Below, one piece after another: positions 1 through 4,251 of a stretch of DNA of 6,396 nucleotides. The position numbers and the translations under genes are program-made. This DNA comes from an uncultured Planctomycetaceae bacterium (GTDB taxonomy: Bacteria; Planctomycetota; Planctomycetia; Planctomycetales; Planctomycetaceae). Location: assembly GCA_903823545.1 (NCBI GenBank), contig CAIJTL010000210.1, forward strand, positions 1 through 6,396, given 5' to 3'. The notes beneath the pieces are model-generated. The model saw only the letters and a program-made list of their open reading frames with translations. It was not told where the DNA came from and did no database searches. How positions within the stretch are numbered: position 1 is the stretch's first letter; each line of letters starts with the position of its first letter.

Positions 1-52
1 CTCCTTTCCGCGTATTCCGTGGGCAAATCAATCCGCTTGAGACTCTGTGTTG

Positions 53-57
53 AAAGG
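53..57 (+). promoter_or_regulatory. Probable Shine-Dalgarno of rpe (AAAGG)
   Basis: AAAGG lies 11 bases before the ATG at 69, a slightly long but workable distance. It is flanked by a short inverted repeat, TTGAG (37-41) and CTCAA (58-62), which could loosely enclose it, but five base pairs are too few to claim regulation. I see no convincing promoter in bases 1-68. Confidence 0.4.
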
Positions 58-68
58 CTCAACAAGAC

Positions 69-761
69 ATGAATCGAATCGAAACTCTTCAGCGTCTGCG
101 TGACGCGAGACCGATCATCGCACCGTCGATGTTGAAGTGTGATTTCGGAAACTTGAATCGCGAAGTCGAACGGCTGACCGAAGCAGGCTCGAAATTGCTG
201 CACTGGGATGTGATGGATGGGCACTTTGTCCCGAACCTCTCCTATGGTGCCATGCTCATCGAGCGAGTTCGACCGCTGACAGACATGCTCTTTGACGCAC
301 ATTTGATGATTTCTGACCCGGCGAAATACCTTGATGAATATATCAAAGCGGGTTGTGAGGCGATCACATTTCACATTGAAGCGGTGCCGGAGCCGGTGTC
401 ATTGTTGCGACGAATTCGTGACGCTGGCTGCGTCGCTGGACTGGCGTTGAATCCTGGAACTCCGCTCGAAGTAATCGCACCGTTTGTCTCGGAATGCGAT
501 CTCGTGTTGGTCATGAGCGTGCAAGCAGGATTTGGAGGGCAATCGTTCATTCCGGCGTCTGTCGAGAAGTTGAAACAGGCTCGGCAAATGCTGTCCGCTG
601 ACACAATCTTGTCCGTTGATGGAGGAATCGGCGCAAAGACGATCGCCGCGTGTGCGGGTGCGGGGACCGATTTGTTCGTTGCCGGGAGCGCGGTTTTCGA
701 TCAGAGTGATTACAAGCTGGCGGTCGCGGAACTCAGTCGTTTGGCGAGCCGTCCGAATTGA
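69..761 (+). CDS. rpe: Ribulose-phosphate 3-epimerase
   Basis: This cytosolic TIM-barrel enzyme interconverts D-ribulose 5-phosphate and D-xylulose 5-phosphate in the pentose phosphate pathway (and the Calvin cycle where present). At 230 residues it has normal family length. Visible motifs in order are IAPSML (17-22), HWDVMDGHFVPN (45-56), DAHLMI (76-81), LNPGTP (127-132), a phosphate-side loop SVQAGFGGQ (150-158), SVDGGI (182-187) and AGSAVF (205-210). By family knowledge H45, D47, H78 and D184 are the metal ligands, with D47 and D184 as the acid/base pair; all are present. One oddity is Ala153 where the family nearly always has Pro (NPGFGGQ or EPGFGGQ). The start at 69 places the first beta strand at a normal distance and has an AAAGG upstream. 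The next gene follows after 42 bp on the same strand, so a shared transcript is likely. Confidence 0.97.
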   Translation: MNRIETLQRLRDARPIIAPSMLKCDFGNLNREVERLTEAGSKLLHWDVMDGHFVPNLSYGAMLIERVRPLTDMLFDAHLMISDPAKYLDEYIKAGCEAITFHIEAVPEPVSLLRRIRDAGCVAGLALNPGTPLEVIAPFVSECDLVLVMSVQAGFGGQSFIPASVEKLKQARQMLSADTILSVDGGIGAKTIAACAGAGTDLFVAGSAVFDQSDYKLAVAELSRLASRPN

Positions 762-803
762 TGCAGGTACTTGGGAGCGCTCTGAAATCGAGCGTCAGAA
801 AAT

Positions 804-1406
804 ATGACTAGAGTCGCCGTGGTTCGTCCCGGCTGGACCGACTTCGACGAGCAACACCGAATTTTGGGGTCGCTCGAATTGCCGCTGAATCAGCGCGGCG
901 AAGCTCAGGTTCTGTCATTGATCTCGCGTTTGAAGGACTTGTCACTCGATCTGGAAGTCGTGCTGGCAGGAACTTTACAGCCCGTAAAGCCAACTGCTGA
1001 CGCTATCGGCGAGGCACTCGGGATCGACGTTCGTGAAACGGAAAACCTCAACAACGTCAATCAAGGGCTGTGGCAAGGCTCGTCGATCGAAGAGATTCGC
1101 CGCAAGACACCCCGCTGCTTCAAACAATGGGAAGACGCCCCAGAAACGATTTGCCCTCCCGAGGGGGAGCCGTGGGAGGCTGTCATTGAGCGAGTGCAGC
1201 AGGCGTTAAAGAAGCCGCTGAGGAAGTTTGACTCGCTGGTCATCGTCGCTTCCGAGCCCTTGGCGACTCTTGTAAGCTCCGTCCTCACCGGCGAGCCGCC
1301 TGATCTTTCAGCCGCCTTTCCGGAAGAACCGCGAGATCCGACCATAGAAGTCTTTGAGTCAACCGGCCGAGACGGTCAGTTCGAGCGGCGAGCCGAAGCT
1401 GATTAA
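804..1406 (+). CDS. Degenerate histidine-phosphatase (phosphoglycerate mutase) family protein, likely pseudoenzyme
   Basis: The 200-residue protein follows the phosphoglycerate mutase-like layout: a first strand ending VVRPGWTDFDEQHRILG (6-22), then LPLNQRGEAQ (26-35), a strand and helix LAGTLQPVKPTADAIGEALG (54-73), QGLWQGSSIEEI (87-98, matching the usual FGxWEGxxxEEI), PEGEPWEAVIERV (119-131) and a last core strand VIVASEP (146-152). However, the catalytic RHG reads RPG (His replaced by Pro9), the second catalytic His of the usual SHG is Glu151, and the Arg of the usual SPLxRAxQTA stretch aligns with Pro60. With these gone, normal phospho-histidine chemistry is not expected. The reading frame is intact, the fold landmarks are kept and codon use looks like the neighbours, so it appears to be a maintained protein, not a decaying gene. 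The start fits the family N-terminus, though no clear Shine-Dalgarno is seen. Its position behind rpe suggests a sugar-phosphate binding or regulatory role, but that is only inference. Confidence 0.85.
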   Translation: MTRVAVVRPGWTDFDEQHRILGSLELPLNQRGEAQVLSLISRLKDLSLDLEVVLAGTLQPVKPTADAIGEALGIDVRETENLNNVNQGLWQGSSIEEIRRKTPRCFKQWEDAPETICPPEGEPWEAVIERVQQALKKPLRKFDSLVIVASEPLATLVSSVLTGEPPDLSAAFPEEPRDPTIEVFESTGRDGQFERRAEAD

Positions 1407-1421
1407 CGACCATCGTTTCCA

Positions 1422-1507
1422 TTGTTTAATCCCAAAGCCATCAGCTTGGGTGAGGTGTGACGACAACGTCCATTCGTGCGCACGCCGATGGCTTTGCGGT
1501 TAAACAA
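1422..1507. repeat. 86-nt imperfect palindrome / long hairpin upstream of accD
   Basis: The outer arms are 21 nt each (1422-1442 and 1487-1507). The core of the left arm, GTTTAATCCCAAAGCCATC, is matched on the right by GATGGCTTTGCGGTTAAAC; only one C-C mismatch and one G-U wobble interrupt the pairing. The pairing then continues weakly in the same register through the interior and closes on a GACG-ACAA-CGTC tetraloop stem (1459-1470). About 33 of 41 positions can pair. It begins 15 bases after the stop at 1406 and ends 40 bases before the accD start. No T-run follows, so it is not a textbook intrinsic terminator. It may be a REP/MITE-like element or a structured RNA leader or 3' end. The symmetry is read directly from the sequence; any function is inference. 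Confidence 0.75.
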
Positions 1508-1529
1508 CTCAACATATGAAACCCCGCGT

Positions 1530-1534
1530 GGAGG
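1530..1534 (+). promoter_or_regulatory. Probable Shine-Dalgarno of accD (GGAGG)
   Basis: GGAGG sits 13 bases before the ATG at 1548, somewhat far but the best ribosome binding site in the window. It overlaps the loop of a small potential hairpin with arms CCGC (1524-1527) and GCGG (1534-1537). The four-pair stem is weak, so control by masking is only a possibility. Confidence 0.5.
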
Positions 1535-1547
1535 CGGAAACTAACCG

Positions 1548-2402
1548 ATGCCAAACGAATCTGCTGAGACATCAACACTGACGACCGAATCACCCAAGCG
1601 ACAAAAGCGAGGTGTGCCGGAAGGCTTGTGGATTCAATGCGATGGCTGCAAGGCAACCGTGTATCGCAAACAAGTCGATGCGAACCTTTATTGTTGTCCG
1701 GAATGCAATCATCACTTTTACGTTCCGGCGATGGTTCGCATTCAGCAATTGTTGGACGAGGGAAGCTTTGAAGAATGGTTCGACAACATCTCGTCCGTCG
1801 ATCCGCTCAACTTTGTCGATAAGCGGCCTTACAAGAGTCGCCTCGTTGAAGAGCAGAAAAAGACGGGGCTTAAAGACGCTTGCGTTGTCGGTCGCGGTTA
1901 CATGCGCGGGCGGCCGCTGGTTCTGGCACTGACAGATTCGGCATTCATCATGGGAAGCATGGGCTCGGTCGTCGGCGAGAAATTGACCAGAGCGATCGAG
2001 AAGGCAACAGAATTGAAATTGCCTCTCGTGATCGTGAGTGGTTCCGGTGGTGGCGCTCGAATGCACGAAGGGATTCTGTCGCTGATGCAGATGGGCAAAG
2101 TCTCGGCGGCGCTTGGTCGATTTCACGAAGCCGGCGGACTCTTTATCTCGGTGCTAACGAATCCAACGATGGGTGGCGTGGCTGCGAGCTTCGCATCACT
2201 CGGTGACATCACGCTCGCCGAACCCAAAGCACTCATTGGCTTCGCTGGGCCACGCGTCATCAAATCAACCGTCCAAAAAGCACTCCCCGACGAATTTCAG
2301 ACGAGCGAGTTCGTATTGAAGACGGGCTTCATCGATCGGATCGTTGACCGACAGCACATGCGAACCGAGATCGCTCGGATTATTGATTATTGTGTGCCTT
2401 GA
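1548..2402 (+). CDS. accD: Acetyl-CoA carboxylase carboxyltransferase subunit beta
   Basis: AccD pairs with AccA in the heterotetrameric carboxyltransferase that moves the carboxyl group from carboxybiotin (on AccB) to acetyl-CoA, making malonyl-CoA for fatty-acid synthesis in the cytoplasm. The 284-residue length is usual (E. coli about 304). After a polar N-terminal tail of roughly 24 residues comes WIQC and a four-cysteine zinc ribbon: C31-x2-C34-x15-C50-x2-C53. The crotonase-like core follows, with [12 protein letters not shown] (164-175) supplying the oxyanion-hole glycines, SLMQMGK soon after, [12 protein letters not shown] (205-216) and [14 protein letters not shown]. Beside the E. coli enzyme the glycine stretch is one residue richer (SGSGGGARM against SASGGARM). 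accA, accB and accC are not in the window, so the complex is assembled from separate loci. Palindromes at 1422-1507 and 2428-2519 bracket the gene and suggest it is transcribed, or processed, apart from its neighbours. Confidence 0.97.
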   Translation: MPNESAETSTLTTESPKRQKRGVPEGLWIQCDGCKATVYRKQVDANLYCCPECNHHFYVPAMVRIQQLLDEGSFEEWFDNISSVDPLNFVDKRPYKSRLVEEQKKTGLKDACVVGRGYMRGRPLVLALTDSAFIMGSMGSVVGEKLTRAIEKATELKLPLVIVSGSGGGARMHEGILSLMQMGKVSAALGRFHEAGGLFISVLTNPTMGGVAASFASLGDITLAEPKALIGFAGPRVIKSTVQKALPDEFQTSEFVLKTGFIDRIVDRQHMRTEIARIIDYCVP

Positions 2403-2427
2403 ACAACTTACGCTGTTTGAGGGAATC

Positions 2428-2519
2428 AATTGGTCCTTGATCACCGGAAGATGAGGCAAAGCGTACGAGTTGCTGCATCCTCCGCCAAATGATCAATGAC
2501 CTATAACCAAAGACCAATT
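2428..2519. repeat. 92-nt imperfect hairpin between accD and the kinase gene
   Basis: The left arm AATTGGTCCTTGATCA (2428-2443) can pair with two right-hand segments: 2490-2501 (TGATCAATGACC, 11 of 12 pairs with GGTCCTTGATCA) or 2508-2519 (CAAAGACCAATT, 11 of 12 pairs with AATTGGTCCTTG). Inside lies a second stem, CGGAAGATGAGGCAA (2445-2459) against TTGCTGCATCCTCCG (2470-2484), with 13 of 15 positions paired including one wobble, closing on a 10-base loop holding CGTACG. It starts 26 bases after the accD stop and ends 49 bases before the kinase start. The following bases are CT-rich but hold no T-run, so a standard terminator is not supported. An accD 3' end structure or a mobile palindromic repeat are the main options. 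Confidence 0.65.
2488..2515. repeat. Degenerate 7-bp tandem repeat (about four units)
   Basis: Four consecutive heptads can be read: AATGATC (2488), AATGACC (2495), TATAACC (2502) and AAAGACC (2509), consensus near AATGACC. This resembles the heptameric short tandem repeats (STRR) known from filamentous cyanobacteria, although here the units are degenerate. The array forms most of the right arm of the surrounding hairpin; the left arm is the same sequence in opposite orientation but shorter by 14 bases, which is exactly two units. Confidence 0.5.
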
Positions 2520-2568
2520 CTCCTCTCCAAAACGCTCCCAATCCCCTTACCGCATTTGATCTCCCTAA

Positions 2569-4242
2569 ATGGCTGGCTTCCTCTCAAACCTGTTCGACAA
2601 AAAGGGACGAGTCCAGAAAGTGGATATCGCTCGACGATTCGAACTTTTGGCGCGAGTCGGACAAGGAAGCATGTCAAAGGTTTGGCGAGCACGCGACGCC
2701 ATGACCGGCAAAATGATTGCGGTCAAAGTGCTCGACAAGGTGAAGACGGAACGATTCGAGGCACGCTTCGTGGGGCTCAAGAAGCCGAGCGAAGGGGTCA
2801 TCTCAATGAGTCTGCAACATCTCAATGTTGTAAAAACCATTGAGCATGGAATGACGACAACTGACGAGCCGTATCTGGTCATGGATTTCGTCGAAGGTGT
2901 CAGCCTCAGCTATCTGGTTGACGTGCAGAACGAGCAGATGCAGATGCACTGTTTGAACTACGTCATTCAATTGGGTGAGGCCATCAGTTACCTGCACCAT
3001 CAAAACTGGATTCACCGCGATCTTTGTCCCCGTAATGTGATGGTCGATAAAGACCACGTTGTGAAGCTCATCGACTTTGGACTCGTGGTTCCGAACACTC
3101 CCGATTTTCAAAAACCCGGCAATCGCACAGGGACCGCAAATTACATGGCTCCCGAGTTGATCAAGCGACAAAGAACTGACCAACGCATCGACATCTATTC
3201 GTACTCGGTGACGGCCTACGAGATGTATACGCGGCGACTGCCGTGGGATGTTGCCGCTCAAGAAACACTCGAAACGGTGCTGCAACACATCAACAAGCCG
3301 CCGACACCGATCAAACAACTCGCGCCGAATATTCACCCACTAGTTGCCGAAACGATCATGAAAGGGTTGTTGCCAAACCCAGATCAACGCTGGCAAACGA
3401 TCGACGAGTTGTTGATTCCGCTCCGAAAGGCTCATGAAGAAATTGAAGCAAAACGAGCCTTGGAACGTCGCAAAAAAGCCGCAAGCGCCAAAGTGAAATC
3501 GGCGGGAGCGGATGCGAAAGCCAAGGCAATCAAAGCAGCCGACGATGACGCGTTCGTCGATGACATTTTGTCTGGAGATGGCTCCGCGCGTTCCGCAAAA
3601 CCGAAACCAAAATCAACAGCGTCCACAGCCGCTTCGACGCGGTCCCCTGTGAAGCCCGGTCTGAAATCACCGGAAGCGAGCTCCGCCGCAACGAAGAACA
3701 GTAGCAAGCAATCAACAGGCTCTGTCAAAAAGACGTCAACAGCACCGAAGTCTGACGCTGAAGATGACGACGATGATTTTGACGGGATTGAAATCGAGAT
3801 CGAAGGAGACAAAGTCGTTGCCGCTAGAAGTGACGAAGCAAGCGACGAATTTGACGGCATCGAAATTGAGAGCGAAGGAAATGCAGATGGCATCCGCGAT
3901 GTAGCGGATGTCGAAGACGAATTTGAAGGAATCGAAATCGAAGAAGAGGGCGAGCGACCAATCGAGAAATCAGTTGCTCACGCTCCTAACGCGGGCCGAA
4001 AACTTGCCATGCTGCTGGACGATGATGACGAGTCGCAATCGTCGAACAACACCGCAAAGTCCACTAAAAAAAGTGCCGCATCTACAGCGAGCACCGGCAA
4101 GAACACTGACGACGACGATGAACCGGTCCTGCGTCTGCCTGATGATGACGAGGATCTCGATGACGATTTGACCGCAGGGATTGAGATCGAGGAAGAGGCA
4201 CCGACGCCGAGATCATTCAAGAAGCCCGGTTCAGGAAAGTGA
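2569..4242 (+). CDS. Hanks-type serine/threonine protein kinase with long acidic repeat tail
   Basis: This 557-residue protein has an N-terminal kinase domain (about 24-285) that looks active: glycine loop VGQGSMSKVWRA (30-41), ATP-anchoring K53 in AVKV, helix-C E75, catalytic loop HRDLCPRN (149-156) with D151 and N156, DFG (169-171), GTANYMAPE (188-196), helix-F D208 and R274 near the end. The GTxxYMAPE segment is typical of Ser/Thr kinases, but the usual catalytic-loop Lys is Cys153 and an Arg sits at 155. A Lys/Ala-rich helical stretch (about 288-330) leads to a Ser/Thr/Ala/Lys linker and then a very acidic tail with four GIEIE motifs. No signal peptide or membrane segment is visible, so a cytosolic location is inferred. 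An in-frame TAA (2566-2568) touches the ATG and the next Met (35) lies inside the glycine loop, so the start is forced. No Shine-Dalgarno precedes it. Substrates are unknown; the helicase gene begins nine bases downstream. Confidence 0.93.
   Translation: MAGFLSNLFDKKGRVQKVDIARRFELLARVGQGSMSKVWRARDAMTGKMIAVKVLDKVKTERFEARFVGLKKPSEGVISMSLQHLNVVKTIEHGMTTTDEPYLVMDFVEGVSLSYLVDVQNEQMQMHCLNYVIQLGEAISYLHHQNWIHRDLCPRNVMVDKDHVVKLIDFGLVVPNTPDFQKPGNRTGTANYMAPELIKRQRTDQRIDIYSYSVTAYEMYTRRLPWDVAAQETLETVLQHINKPPTPIKQLAPNIHPLVAETIMKGLLPNPDQRWQTIDELLIPLRKAHEEIEAKRALERRKKAASAKVKSAGADAKAKAIKAADDDAFVDDILSGDGSARSAKPKPKSTASTAASTRSPVKPGLKSPEASSAATKNSSKQSTGSVKKTSTAPKSDAEDDDDDFDGIEIEIEGDKVVAARSDEASDEFDGIEIESEGNADGIRDVADVEDEFEGIEIEEEGERPIEKSVAHAPNAGRKLAMLLDDDDESQSSNNTAKSTKKSAASTASTGKNTDDDDEPVLRLPDDDEDLDDDLTAGIEIEEEAPTPRSFKKPGSGK
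3772..4197 (+). repeat. 24-residue acidic repeats in the kinase tail
   Basis: Three consecutive units with an exact 24-residue (72-bp) period start at residues 402, 426 and 450 (bases 3772, 3844 and 3916). They begin DDFDGIEIEIEG, DEFDGIEIESEG and DEFEGIEIEEEG. A fourth, more distant copy, DDLTAGIEIEEE, lies at 532-543 (4162-4197). The first half of each unit is conserved and the second half varies. Codons for the conserved half differ between copies (for example GGG ATT GAA, GGC ATC GAA and GGA ATC GAA), which argues for old copies kept by selection and against a recent duplication. Confidence 0.85.
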
Positions 4243-4251
4243 CGGTCGGGC

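Noticed and set aside
37..62. TTGAG/CTCAA inverted repeat around the rpe ribosome binding site as an operator or RNA switch
   Set aside because: Only five base pairs around a 16-base loop; this is easily expected by chance.
1422..1507. Intrinsic terminator for the rpe transcript
   Set aside because: The hairpin is long and imperfect and is followed by AACTC, not a T-run, so a Rho-independent terminator is not supported.
1590..2126. 178-codon minus-strand open frame inside accD
   Set aside because: It is antisense to the conserved zinc ribbon and carboxyltransferase core; no domain or start signal supports it.
2470..2507. Possible promoter for the kinase: TTGCTG (2470-2475) and TATAAC (2502-2507)
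   Set aside because: The spacing is 26 bases, well beyond the usual 16-18, and both boxes lie in repeat sequence.
2496..2843. 115-codon plus-strand frame overlapping the start of the kinase gene
   Set aside because: It is out of frame with a clear kinase domain and its sequence shows no recognisable pattern. It also begins inside the palindromic repeat.
3432..3893. Serine-rich minus-strand open frames opposite the kinase tail (also 3978-4277)
   Set aside because: The Ser runs are simply the reverse complement of GAY/GAR codons of the acidic tail.
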